Shown: in pieces, positions 17,412 through 26,537 of the stretch | How the letters are laid out: each line of letters opens with the position of its first letter | Numbering within the stretch: position 1 is the stretch's first letter | NCBI RefSeq assembly: GCF_025370755.1 | Contig: NZ_JAMXFC010000011.1 | Span: 97,451-161,450 of the forward strand | Direction of reading: 5' to 3' | Origin: Laspinema sp. D2d | GTDB lineage: Bacteria > Cyanobacteriota > Cyanobacteriia > Cyanobacteriales > Laspinemataceae | DNA: 64,000 nt | Position numbers and translations under genes: made by a program | Notes under the pieces: generated by a model | Told to the model about the DNA's origin: nothing | Database searches by the model: none | What the model saw: only the letters and a program-made list of their open reading frames with translations

Positions 17412-19661
17412 GTGAGAAAAAATCTGAACCAACACCCCTCGTTAAAATTTTTAACCATGAGTCATTTATTTTTTAATTCAAAGAAATCTATTCCGTTACA
17501 GATGATTTTGATTGTGCCGTTTGTAGTGCAAATTGCTGCGGCAGTCGGCTTGGTGGGATACCTTTCTTTGAAAAATGGTCAGAAAGCTGTGAACGAACTC
17601 GCTGACCGATTATTGAATAAAACAGCCACCATTATTAATCAGAACTTAGATAGTTATCTGTCCGTTCCTCCTAAAATTATACAAATGAATGCTGATGCCA
17701 TTCAAATGGGGATATTAGATGTAACCCAAAAAGAAAAAGTGAGTCAGTATTTTTGGAAACAGATGCAAGCTTATGACTTAACTTATATCGGTTATGGGTT
17801 AATTACCGGAGAAGGGGCCGGTGCAGCTCGGTATGATGGAAAAACAACAGTTATTGATGACTGGACTTCTCAACTTCCTAATAATAACCGCACTTATGCA
17901 ACGGATGCCCTTGGAAATCGGACCCAATTAATTGAGCGATCGGATTATGATTTATTAAATCAATCCTGGTATTTAGATCCATTAAAGGCCGGTAAACCAA
18001 TTTGGTCTCAAATTTATATTTGGGATAATCCGATTAGCCCTTTTATCAGTCTTTCTGCAGGACGACCGATTTATGATTCAAATCAAACCCTGCTAGGGAT
18101 GACAGGGGCCGATATTCACTTACTCAAACTGAGTGACTTTTTGGCTCACTCTAATCCGAGTCAAAGTGGCTCTATTTTTATAGTTGAGCGCAATGGATTA
18201 TTAATTGCTATTTCCGATTCCACTAAACCTTATAAGCAAGTTGCTGGACTGACGAAACGCATTGCAGCAACAGAGGTATCTAATCCGGTTGTTCAAACTA
18301 TTTCTAAAGAAATTCAAGCCTCTTATCCTGATGGATTTAACTCCCTCAAAAAAACCACTCGGTTAGAATTCATCATTCAAGAAGAAAAATACTTTGTCTA
18401 TTTAACCCCTTGGATTGAAGAAAATGGTTTAGATTGGGTGGTAGTTATTAGCATTCCTGAACAAGAATTTATGGCGAAAATTAATGCCAATAATCGCACG
18501 ACTGTCTTTTTGTGCCTGGGCGCAGTTCTTGTGGCTATAGCTCTGGGTATTTTTACCAGTAGATGGATTGCCCACCCACTTCAAAAATTAAATCGTGCGA
18601 GTCAAGCGATGGCAGAAGGTCATTTAGAGCAAACTGTTGAAACCAGCCCAATTTTTGAAGTTCAGGCTTTATCGCGATCGTTTAATATAATGGCAGAACA
18701 GTTACAAAATTCTTTTTTGGCATTACAACAAACGAATATTGATTTAGAACACCGCGTAGAAGAACGGACCCAGGACCTTAAAAATACTTTGGATGAGTTA
18801 CAGCGGACCCAAGAACAAATTGTCCAATCTGAAAAAATGTCTAGTCTTGGTCAACTGGTGGCGGGGATAGCTCATGAAATTAATAATCCCGTTAATTTTA
18901 TTCATGGCAATATTACTCATTTGGATACTTATACTCAAGATGTAATTAAAATCCTCCAACTTTATCAAAATTTATATTCTCCGCCTGACCCAGAGATTGC
19001 CGAATTATCTGAAGAAATTGAATTAGATTTTATTGTTGAAGATTTACCTAAAATGCTCAGTTCTATTAAAATCGGAACGGAGCGAATTCGGACGATTGTC
19101 TTGAGTTTAAGAAACTTTGCTCGAATGGATGAATCTCCCGTTAAAGATGTAGATCTTCATGAAGGAATTAACAATACATTGATGTTATTAGCTCATCGAC
19201 TGAAATCAAGTGATGAGTTGAATCCTCCCGTTAAAATTATTAAAGAGTATGGCAATTTACCTCATGCTGAATGTTATGCAGGGCAGATTAATCAAGTTTT
19301 TATGAATGTCATTTCTAATGCCATTGATGCGGTGGAAGAACGCTATCACGTTCAAATTGAAGCAGGGTTAATTCCAGAACCAGGAATTATAAAAATTAAA
19401 ACCGATTTGACGCCCCATGAATTGATTAATATTTCTATTATCGATAATGGTAAGGGCGTTAATAAATCTTTGATAAATCAATTATTTAATCCATTTTTCA
19501 CAACAAAACCTATCGGAAAAGGTACGGGATTGGGACTCTCGATTAGTTATTCCATTATTCAAAAACACGGGGGAACTATTTCAGTAGATTCCGAACTAAA
19601 TCAGGGAACTAAAATTAGTATTTTAATTCCGCAAAAAATTAAAATTGATGCCAAAATTTAA
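17412..19661 (+). CDS. Cache-HAMP sensor histidine kinase
   Basis: A 749-residue membrane kinase. A first helix (about residues 30-52) is followed by an extracytoplasmic Cache-type sensor (about 55-345, with PNNNRTYATDALG and WYLDPLKAGKPIWSQIYIW) of the kind that binds small ligands. Then come a second helix (about 352-375), a HAMP linker, a coiled coil, the HisKA phosphoacceptor in GIAHEINNP (His near 488) and a HATPase domain with NPFFTTKP and GTGLGLS. The transmitter closely resembles those of the kinases at 47616 and 50786. No response regulator is nearby. The GTG at 17412 has AAAGG eight bases ahead; the ATG at 17457 is the alternative start. Confidence 0.88.
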   Translation: MRKNLNQHPSLKFLTMSHLFFNSKKSIPLQMILIVPFVVQIAAAVGLVGYLSLKNGQKAVNELADRLLNKTATIINQNLDSYLSVPPKIIQMNADAIQMGILDVTQKEKVSQYFWKQMQAYDLTYIGYGLITGEGAGAARYDGKTTVIDDWTSQLPNNNRTYATDALGNRTQLIERSDYDLLNQSWYLDPLKAGKPIWSQIYIWDNPISPFISLSAGRPIYDSNQTLLGMTGADIHLLKLSDFLAHSNPSQSGSIFIVERNGLLIAISDSTKPYKQVAGLTKRIAATEVSNPVVQTISKEIQASYPDGFNSLKKTTRLEFIIQEEKYFVYLTPWIEENGLDWVVVISIPEQEFMAKINANNRTTVFLCLGAVLVAIALGIFTSRWIAHPLQKLNRASQAMAEGHLEQTVETSPIFEVQALSRSFNIMAEQLQNSFLALQQTNIDLEHRVEERTQDLKNTLDELQRTQEQIVQSEKMSSLGQLVAGIAHEINNPVNFIHGNITHLDTYTQDVIKILQLYQNLYSPPDPEIAELSEEIELDFIVEDLPKMLSSIKIGTERIRTIVLSLRNFARMDESPVKDVDLHEGINNTLMLLAHRLKSSDELNPPVKIIKEYGNLPHAECYAGQINQVFMNVISNAIDAVEERYHVQIEAGLIPEPGIIKIKTDLTPHELINISIIDNGKGVNKSLINQLFNPFFTTKPIGKGTGLGLSISYSIIQKHGGTISVDSELNQGTKISILIPQKIKIDAKI

Positions 19662-19727
19662 TGATATTGGGTTATTTCAGAAGCAGAGAATCTCAGGTTT
19701 GGGAAATTTTTAAATTCCGGTCCCCGC

Positions 19728-20576
19728 CTAACTTATCTTCCCCTCACTTAATCCCCCTCCTTTAAATAAGGGGAAAAAGTGACCGACTGGACCGGGACCT
19801 TGACCAATCTCTAAGGAAAATTGTAGGGCTTCGGTTACATAGTTCTTGGCATTCTTGACCGCTGTCAAAGAATCTTGACCTAATGCTAAATTGGCAGCGA
19901 TCGCCGCCGACAAAGTGCAGCCAGTCCCATGAGTATTGCGCGTTTCTACCGTTACTGTTCTCAAGGTTTCCAGGCAGTCCCCATCAAACCAGACATCTAC
20001 CCCGCGCAATTCTCCCGTCATGCCGCCTCCTTTGACCAAGACGCCAGAAACTCCACATTTATGAATTCTCTGTGCAGCAGCGCGCATATCATCTAAGGTA
20101 TTAATTTGTAACCCGCTAAGAATTTGGGCCTCATAGCGATTGGGGGTAACGATCGCCCCCAAAGGCACTAAGACATCCCGCAATAAGGTCACCGCTTCAT
20201 CATCAATCAGTTGCGCGCCCGTCCGAGAGACCATCACCGGATCCACGACTAAATTCTTGAATTCCAGGGATTTCACCCGTTCCACCACCGCTGCAATAAT
20301 CTCCCGATTGAGCAGCATCCCCGTTTTGACCCCTTGCACCCTCATATCCTGGACTACAGCATCAATCTGAGCAGCGATCGCCTCCACCGGCAACCCATCC
20401 ACCCGAGTCACCCCCCGGGTACTTTGAGCCGTAATGCAGGTGAGGGCGCTCGTGCCATGCACCCTGTGAAACGCAAATGTTTTCAAATCCGCTTGAATCC
20501 CAGCCCCACCACCACTGTCCGAACCGGCGATCGTCAAGGCGACAGGTACAACCGGCATCTGGGAAATTGCTTGCAT
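19728..20576 (-). CDS. thiD: hydroxymethylpyrimidine/phosphomethylpyrimidine kinase ThiD
   Basis: A 282-residue ribokinase-family enzyme that phosphorylates HMP and then HMP-P to HMP-PP for thiamine synthesis. Signatures are ALTIAGSDSGGGAGIQADLKTF at residues 12-33, DPVMVSRTGAQLI near 128, and the anion-hole GTGCTLSAAIAANLA near 217. The C-terminal 15 residues (FFPLFKGGGLSEGKIS) look like an extension without structure. No TPP riboswitch fits in the roughly 50-base leader left after the ftsZ terminator. It is convergent with the histidine kinase gene. It belongs functionally with thiE and thiC, which are not in the window. Confidence 0.93.
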   Translation of the reverse strand: MQAISQMPVVPVALTIAGSDSGGGAGIQADLKTFAFHRVHGTSALTCITAQSTRGVTRVDGLPVEAIAAQIDAVVQDMRVQGVKTGMLLNREIIAAVVERVKSLEFKNLVVDPVMVSRTGAQLIDDEAVTLLRDVLVPLGAIVTPNRYEAQILSGLQINTLDDMRAAAQRIHKCGVSGVLVKGGGMTGELRGVDVWFDGDCLETLRTVTVETRNTHGTGCTLSAAIAANLALGQDSLTAVKNAKNYVTEALQFSLEIGQGPGPVGHFFPLFKGGGLSEGKIS

Positions 20577-20626
20577 ATCAGAAATCTGTATAGCGCCTTA
20601 CCATTAACATAGCCAAAAAGAATCAA

Positions 20627-20654
20627 CTGCTCACCCAGGAAGCAGGGTCAGCAG
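20627..20654 (-). terminator. intrinsic terminator of ftsZ
   Basis: On the minus strand CTGCTGACCC pairs with GGGTGAGCAG (nine of ten bases) around an eight-base loop and is followed by TTGATTCTTTTTGG. It stands about 30 bases after the ftsZ stop and uncouples thiD from ftsZ. Confidence 0.8.
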
Positions 20655-20685
20655 TGATTAATCCCAACTGATTTCTCCTGTCTCT

Positions 20686-21969
20686 TTATCGCGGAGGGCG
20701 ACGCTTTTGCAGGAAATCGGGAATATCCAATCCCGGGGGTTTACCTCGGGAAGGGTCTAAAGGCGGTGGCGGTGGCGGTGGCGCTGACGCTACCGGGGGT
20801 TTTGGGATGAACCGTTGCGGTTGCGGTGTGACCCTGGAAACCTGAGTTCCCGGTTGAGGGGGTTCTGAGGAAAAGCCCGTTGCAATCACGGTAATCCGAA
20901 TTTCCCCTTGGAGGCGTTCGTCAATCACGGCACCAAAAATAATATTGGCATTGGGATCAACCACTTCGTACACCGTTTCCGCCGCAGCATTCACCTCGTG
21001 CAAGGTCAAATCAGTGCCGCCGGTAATATTCAAGACAACGCCCTTGGCCCCTTCAATCGAGGATTCGAGTAAAGGAGAAGAAATGGCACTCAGGGCCGCT
21101 TCTCTAGCCCGGGATTTACCGGAACCGACACCAATTCCCATTAAGGCTGACCCGGCATCGGCCATCACCGCTCGCACGTCGGCGAAGTCCACATTGACCA
21201 GACCTGGAATCGTAATAATATCTGAAATCCCCTGAACCCCTTGGCGGAGGATATCGTCAGCCACTCGAAAGGCTTCCTGAACCGGAGTTTGTTCGGAAAT
21301 AACCGAGAGCAACTTGTCGTTCGGGATCACAATTAGGGTATCAACCCGACTTTGGAGGGCGGCGATCCCTTCTTCCGCTTGGTTCGTGCGCCGACGGCCC
21401 TCGAACATAAACGGACGGGTGACGACCCCCACAGTTAACGCCCCAACTTCCTTGGCGGCTTCGGCAACAATGGGGGCGGCTCCGGTGCCGGTCCCACCCC
21501 CCATGCCTGCGGTAATGAAAACGAGGTCAGAATGTTCTAAGGCATGAGCAATCTCATCGCGAGACTCCTCAGCGGCTTTTTGACCAATGGCAGGGTTGCC
21601 ACCTGCGCCGAGACCTCTGGTCAATTTTTGTCCGACTTGTAGGCGTTTAGTTGCGGTGGATTGGACTAGAGCTTGGGCATCGGTATTCACCGCCCAAAAT
21701 TCTACCCCCGAGACTTCACTTGCAATCATGCGGTTGACCGCATTGCATCCACCGCCGCCTACGCCAATGACTTTAATTTTGGCTATGCTACTCGGCACAA
21801 TATCGTTACTCCTGGATTCTTCCCCGGGGAGCCGGTTATCGCGATTTTGACCCAATATTAACCCTGTGTTGTTAAAAGGATTGGAGTTGTCCACTGCCAC
21901 GGGAAAACCTGTCGGTTCTTCAGAATGAGGGCTTTCATTTCCAACCCCTAGTTTACTATTAAGTGTCAT
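20686..21969 (-). CDS. ftsZ: cell division protein FtsZ
   Basis: A 427-residue tubulin-like GTPase that polymerises into the division ring. Residues 1-60 are a variable N-terminal extension typical of cyanobacterial FtsZ. The GTPase core begins with [18 protein letters not shown] near 66, and the tubulin signature [10 protein letters not shown] is near 162. A Pro-rich linker ([17 protein letters not shown]) leads to the C-terminal peptide [13 protein letters not shown], which in other bacteria docks FtsA, ZipA or SepF-type partners. The gene follows ftsQ on the same strand (189-bp gap), the usual division cluster. A strong terminator follows. Confidence 0.98.
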   Translation of the reverse strand: MTLNSKLGVGNESPHSEEPTGFPVAVDNSNPFNNTGLILGQNRDNRLPGEESRSNDIVPSSIAKIKVIGVGGGGCNAVNRMIASEVSGVEFWAVNTDAQALVQSTATKRLQVGQKLTRGLGAGGNPAIGQKAAEESRDEIAHALEHSDLVFITAGMGGGTGTGAAPIVAEAAKEVGALTVGVVTRPFMFEGRRRTNQAEEGIAALQSRVDTLIVIPNDKLLSVISEQTPVQEAFRVADDILRQGVQGISDIITIPGLVNVDFADVRAVMADAGSALMGIGVGSGKSRAREAALSAISSPLLESSIEGAKGVVLNITGGTDLTLHEVNAAAETVYEVVDPNANIIFGAVIDERLQGEIRITVIATGFSSEPPQPGTQVSRVTPQPQRFIPKPPVASAPPPPPPPLDPSRGKPPGLDIPDFLQKRRPPR

Positions 21970-22157
21970 TGGTATTGGGAACGGTAGAGATACAACTTCT
22001 GAAATGAGGGCAGATCAAAGTCAACTATAGGCTATGTTGCCCAAGATTACCAACTTTAACACTGATTAGTTTTGCCAATCTGTCAAGGGTAATCATACTG
22101 ACCCCAAGTTAACCTAAATTTGAACCGGGGAGTTCAGGGGTTGGAATTGAGGTTTTT

Positions 22158-23072
22158 TCAAGGAATTTCAGGGGTGGGGACGGTTTCCGGGGCAGTTTGC
22201 GGGGTCGTTACAGCGAGGCGTTGAAGGGAGGGGCGATCGGGATTGGTGAGGTCAATATAAGCAATTTGGGCTAAATCAATTTGGTTGGGTAAATCTCCCA
22301 TTTGGCCCAAACGGGTTACCTGTTCCCCAAAGCGGGGGCCGTAAGGGCCACAATGAACCACTCCCAATTCAGTTTTTAAAGTCAAATTCGCCGGGTCCTG
22401 CCAACTGATTTCATAAATTTTGATGGGGCTGCGACGAAGGGATTGATAAACTGATTTCCACTCGGAACGGTACTGCTCTAAGGGTCCGACTACCCGGAGT
22501 TGGGGTAGTTGAGCGGTGGGATCGAGGGCGGTATAGTTTTCTAAGGGCATCCACATTCCCCGTTCATCGAGCAAACCCACTGATGGCACCCCGGGGGACT
22601 CTACTGCTGGATTTGGATTGGGGCTGGGTCCGGGGGGAGTTTCTCGGGGCATCCCTGGGCCGATCGCATTTCCCTCACTAGCGATCGCGACGGGATAGCG
22701 TTCATCAACCGTTACCTTGAGTCCTAGGGGAAAAAGCTGCCGGGAGACGGTGGCTTTGGCGATCGGCCCTTGGGATTCCAACTCGCGGGCGAGTTCTTGT
22801 GGTCGAACTTGCAGCATAGATTTGGGATACGAAAGCGGCAACAGGGAACGAATCGCCCGATCGGACAAAAATTCATTCCCATCGATTTCGACTTGTTCTG
22901 GGGTCTCAATCACTAAAGCTGGTGAGGTGGTTGTCCATAATAAAAATCCCGCCAGGGAACTGACGGCTAAGAGTTGCCAACCGGCTTGGAAAACTTTCTG
23001 ACGCCGCGATCGCCTCAGTTGACGACGCCGCCGCACTAACTCGGACTGAGAGACCGTTCCGATGGTATCCAT
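22158..23072 (-). CDS. ftsQ: cell division protein FtsQ/DivIB with POTRA domain
   Basis: A 304-residue bitopic membrane protein of the divisome. A basic cytoplasmic tail (VRRRRQLRRSRRQK) precedes one helix (about residues 31-50). The POTRA domain (about 55-125) contains VEIDGNEFLSDRAI, followed by the FtsQ beta domain. A Pro-rich insertion (PGMPRETPPGPSPNPNP) lies at about residues 137-160 within the periplasmic part. It is directly upstream of ftsZ. The murC/murB genes that often precede it in cyanobacteria are not present upstream, where 933 bp lack genes. Confidence 0.9.
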   Translation of the reverse strand: MDTIGTVSQSELVRRRRQLRRSRRQKVFQAGWQLLAVSSLAGFLLWTTTSPALVIETPEQVEIDGNEFLSDRAIRSLLPLSYPKSMLQVRPQELARELESQGPIAKATVSRQLFPLGLKVTVDERYPVAIASEGNAIGPGMPRETPPGPSPNPNPAVESPGVPSVGLLDERGMWMPLENYTALDPTAQLPQLRVVGPLEQYRSEWKSVYQSLRRSPIKIYEISWQDPANLTLKTELGVVHCGPYGPRFGEQVTRLGQMGDLPNQIDLAQIAYIDLTNPDRPSLQRLAVTTPQTAPETVPTPEIP

Positions 23073-24005
23073 CCTAACCGTTTAAGCTAACTGGGACACA
23101 ACTAGATACACCCAAACTTTCCCGTTTGTCAAGGAATAACCTTAACCGTTTTGCACCAAAACCCCTCACAATTCCTACCCCCTTACCCTACAGGGGAATA
23201 CTTTTGTGATGAAATCCAGACTTCAGATTCCCCCCAGGACTCTACAATTAGCAGGTTTTGGTATGGAGAGGGCTGCTTGACCCTGTTTTTGTTCACTTAT
23301 TTTAACCTCCGGATTCGGGTTTTTAATCGAAGTTATGGCCGGTTGTATCGGTATCCTACCCCACTCCCCTTGCTGTGCTGGGATTCAATTCGGATTCCCA
23401 CTGGCAAACCGACACCCCCGCTGGTTCTGAGGGAGTCGGAGTGGCGGGACTGACCCCTCACTTTTATTCCAGAATAGGGACAATTCATAGACTGGCCCCA
23501 GCGATCGGGTTACCTCCGATTCGACTCTGTAAGTCCTCTGTTATAGAGGCAATTTTCTAGGATGCGACTGGCGGGTTCCTCAAGTTGGGACCCTTGCTAG
23601 GGGTGATATAGCAGTCCTAAATCCGTTGTGGAAGACCCTCACCCCCAACCCCTCTCCCAGAACGGGAGAGGGGAGAAGACAGATGTCACAAATCATTTAG
23701 GATTGCTATAGACTCCTAACTTCTATCGACAATGGGGCGATCGCCTTTTATCTAAGGTCGCTCCTTAACAAAAGGGCTACAATTCTGCAAAGATTCTACA
23801 GGCAGGGGTATTGATCACTCTATTATTAATCGGGAATCACCCATCCTTTCGATCTGGAGTCGGTGGATGGTAAGTAAAGATCACTCGGGCAATTCTAGGT
23901 TAATCATCATAAGTAACCTTAAGTCATGAAAATTGTTACGGAACGAGAACCTATACTCCAGAAATATTTGAAGAAGGGATCAACAGGTGGGGAGAGTTAA
24001 TTAAC
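23073..24005. other. gene-free divergent spacer with a MITE-like element
   Basis: A 933-bp region between ftsQ (minus) and the ATPase gene (plus). The 100-codon open frame at 23151-23453 has a TTG start and no protein-like composition and was not accepted. A 104-bp inverted-repeat element lies at 23607-23710. The ATPase gene has GGGGAGAG nine bases before its ATG. Confidence 0.5.
23607..23710. mobile_element. MITE-like element with 16-bp terminal inverted repeats
   Basis: The left end TATAGCAGTCCTAAAT and right end ATTTAGGATTGCTATA are inverted copies with one mismatch. The interior holds CCCTCACCCCCAACCCCTCTC and an inner palindrome (CTCTCCCAGAACGGGAGAG). There is no ORF, so it would need a transposase supplied in trans. 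Clear target-site duplications were not identified. Confidence 0.6.
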
Positions 24006-25388
24006 ATGAAACTAGATTTGCCGAGATTTTATAAAGCTTGTAATCCCAGTAAAGTCTTGGATATGGCGAACGAGGAAGATCGAGAATACTATATTGATTT
24101 TTCCTCGGTTCGCGGCGGTAATATTATCCGAGAACTGGGGAGAACGATTAGTTTACTCTCCGGAGATGAACCCACTTGTCAACTTTTTACGGGTCATATT
24201 GGATGTGGAAAATCCACTGAATTATTCCGACTCAAAAAAGACTTAGAAGCGGAAGGATACCACGTCGTCTATTTTGAATCTTCTCATGATTTAGATATGG
24301 CTGACGTAGATATCACGGAAATTCTATTAAGTATTGCCCGACAAGTTTCAGAAAGTTTGGAGAAAATTAACCTCTGCGTTGAACCGAAACGGGGGTTTCG
24401 AGATTTACTGAAGGGCGCGGCGGATCTGTTGCAAACTCCCATAGAATTGAGCGGGGAAGCCTCCGTTCCTGGGATTGGAACCTTTAGTGCCAGCAGTGAG
24501 GGAGAACTGGGCTTTTCCTTGCCGGGGGGAATTGGTTCAATCACGGCAAAAGCTCGACATAGCCCCCGATTACGGCAACAGTTGCGGCAATATTTAGAAC
24601 CGCGAACTAATAATATTTTGGAAGCAATTAATACTGAATTGCTACAGCCCGCGACGGAGATTCTCAATCAGCGAGGTAAAAAAGGATTAGTGGCGATCGT
24701 GGATAATTTAGACCGGGTAGATAGTGTTAGAAAACCATCGGGACGTACGCAACCGGAATATTTATTTGTCGATCGCGGAGAGCAATTGCGGAAGCTGAAT
24801 TGTCATGTGGTTTATACCATTCCCTTATCTTTAATTTTTTCCAATGACTTGGGCCGCTTGAGTTCTCGATTTGGGGTGAAACCGAAGGTTTTGCCGATGG
24901 TTCCGGTACGGGAACGGGATGGAAGTGTCTATGCTGAAGGCATGAAGTTACTTAGAACGATGGTTCTTGCGCGGGCATTTCCTCATATTCCCGCATCGGA
25001 ACGAGAAGAAATGATTGCCTCGGTTTTTGATAGTTCAGAAACCTTAAATCGCTTGTGCAGCGTGAGTGGGGGTCATGTTCGGAATTTATTGGGATTGCTT
25101 TATAGCTGTTTGCAGTTACAAGACCCTCCGTTTTCCCGGCAATGTCTGGAAAATGTGATTAAAGAATATCGGGATGATTTGATTGCAGCGATTACGGATG
25201 AGGAGTGGGAGTTGTTATTTCAGGCATTGGAACAGAAGCACGTTCAAGGGGATGAGGATTATCAATTGTTGTTGAGAAGTATGTTTCTGTTTGAGTATCG
25301 CGATCGCGATGGACGGTGGTATTGGATTAATCCAGCTTTGGCAGAAGCCCCTAAATTTAAGGAATGGATGTCAGAATATCCAGCCTAA
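24006..25388 (+). CDS. AAA-type P-loop ATPase, function unknown
   Basis: A 460-residue ATPase. Walker A is GHIGCGKST at residues 63-71 and Walker B is VAIVDNLDRVD near 229, resembling the ATPase core of STAND/KAP-like proteins. An Arg-finger-like region (LSSRFGVKP) and a C-terminal winged-helix-like part (ITDEEWELLFQALEQKHV and FEYRDRDGRWYWINPAL) follow. There is no membrane segment. GGGGAGAG lies nine bases before the ATG. It precedes, on the same strand after 1.15 kb, the giant STAND-WD40 gene, and I suspect the two act together. The 120-160 insert (SGEASVPGIGTFSASSEGEL) is Gly/Ser-rich and may be flexible. I do not recognise a named family. Confidence 0.75.
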   Translation: MKLDLPRFYKACNPSKVLDMANEEDREYYIDFSSVRGGNIIRELGRTISLLSGDEPTCQLFTGHIGCGKSTELFRLKKDLEAEGYHVVYFESSHDLDMADVDITEILLSIARQVSESLEKINLCVEPKRGFRDLLKGAADLLQTPIELSGEASVPGIGTFSASSEGELGFSLPGGIGSITAKARHSPRLRQQLRQYLEPRTNNILEAINTELLQPATEILNQRGKKGLVAIVDNLDRVDSVRKPSGRTQPEYLFVDRGEQLRKLNCHVVYTIPLSLIFSNDLGRLSSRFGVKPKVLPMVPVRERDGSVYAEGMKLLRTMVLARAFPHIPASEREEMIASVFDSSETLNRLCSVSGGHVRNLLGLLYSCLQLQDPPFSRQCLENVIKEYRDDLIAAITDEEWELLFQALEQKHVQGDEDYQLLLRSMFLFEYRDRDGRWYWINPALAEAPKFKEWMSEYPA

Positions 25389-25706
25389 ATCTGCGTCGTC
25401 TCCCTTTGTCCCGATCTTTTTTATCCTGACCTGAACACTGTGGTGACTTAAGGAAACTCTCATCGGGCGATTGTAAAAAATTCCTGCCAATGCAGGCGAT
25501 CGCCCCGCTACTCCCCCACCCCGAGTTAAGCGATCGGTTCTGTTGGATAAAAGCGGGCGAATTCTACCCAATTTTTAGCCAGCGATCGTCGCAACAAACT
25601 CCTAAGCGCTAAACCAGTCATTGATCCCCGGTTGAATACAGATAAAACGCTATTTGTCAAGAGAAAAGATTTACTTTTCTCCTTTCTATCCTCTGTAGAC
25701 TGAAAT

Positions 25707-25845
25707 AAAAAAGCTGGATGAACACCAGCCCATTTTATTCCCCTTTGTTTAGCGCTCTATTTTATCATCTGGACTGGTATCCCCCTTAGAGGGAATCAGT
25801 TTTTGATCGGTTTCAGATATTTTTTGCTTAGAGTTTCAGCCGCTA
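25707..25845 (-). ncRNA. candidate small RNA (unproven)
   Basis: On the minus strand a promoter-like pair (TTAACA at 25875-25880, CATAAA at 25853-25858, 16-base spacer) precedes about 135 bases without an ORF. This ends in GCTGGTGTTCATCCAGC followed by TTTTTT. No protein gene on this strand explains the terminator. It could instead be the weak plus-strand terminator of the ATPase gene. Confidence 0.3.
25713..25729 (-). terminator. intrinsic terminator, minus strand
   Basis: GCTGG and CCAGC pair around seven bases. The minus-strand tail is TTTTTTATTTC; the plus-strand tail is only CCATTTTATT. Confidence 0.55.
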
Positions 25846-26537
25846 AAAACTATTTATGATTAAGACCTGAGTCCTGTTAAAACCATGACTCATCCCCCGG
25901 AACACGTCAATTCCAGTAACCCTTCCTCTCATGGCAATAGAGTTAAAGGGTAGTACAGATGAGAGCAGCGGTTAGGATTTTTAATCTGCCCTAAAACTGA
26001 TAGAGCAAATCTACTCCGATTCACTCATGGCTGTAGGGTCTATCCCCCCAAGGGGTTACTCCCTCCCCTCTTGATCGAAATGATTTGGAGGGACTATATC
26101 ATAGAAAGAACAGAGCCATCGGAACGAAATGAGCATTAAAAACCAAAATTAGGATTAAGTTATCTCGCCCTGGGATTCCTCCCAAACCAAATGGTGAGAT
26201 TATTATCCAACCCGAGAAAATTCTGGGTCTGTTCCTCTGCGATCGCCTGTAGTGGAATCCAGCTAAGGAGGGAATCTGGAATAATCCTAAATTCTTAAAA
26301 AGAGAGGGTCTTTCATCTGTACAATAAGAACCGGATCTTTGAGGCGAAGTTGTCCTGGTTCAACTCAGGGGATCGGGGATAGAGCGCTACTCCTTCAGGG
26401 TAAAAAGTAGGCAACGAAGAGATGATGACTCCAACCCAAACCCATGAACTAGGGGATAGAAAAATAGGTAAATGATAGTTTGGGGTGGTCACTATGGTAT
26501 TGATTTGGCTTTTGAATAGAGCAGAACGACGAAAGTT

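Larger units (their letters stand above)
25389..26537. other. 1.15-kb gene-free spacer before the STAND-WD40 gene
   Basis: No protein gene was found. A hairpin at 25713-25729 is followed by T residues on the minus strand, and a possible small RNA on that strand is described separately. The remainder (25,900-26,537) shows no recognised element. Confidence 0.5.

Noticed and set aside
19728..20626. TPP riboswitch upstream of thiD
   Set aside because: Only about 50 bases separate the ftsZ terminator from the start, and no thi-box sequence is visible.
20627..20654. SRP-RNA-like AGGAAGCAGGG sequence
   Set aside because: It forms a short terminator hairpin for ftsZ and lacks the flanking stems of SRP RNA.
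23151..23453. 100-codon open frame in the ftsQ-ATPase spacer
   Set aside because: TTG start, no ribosome binding site, proline- and aromatic-rich composition unlike real proteins.
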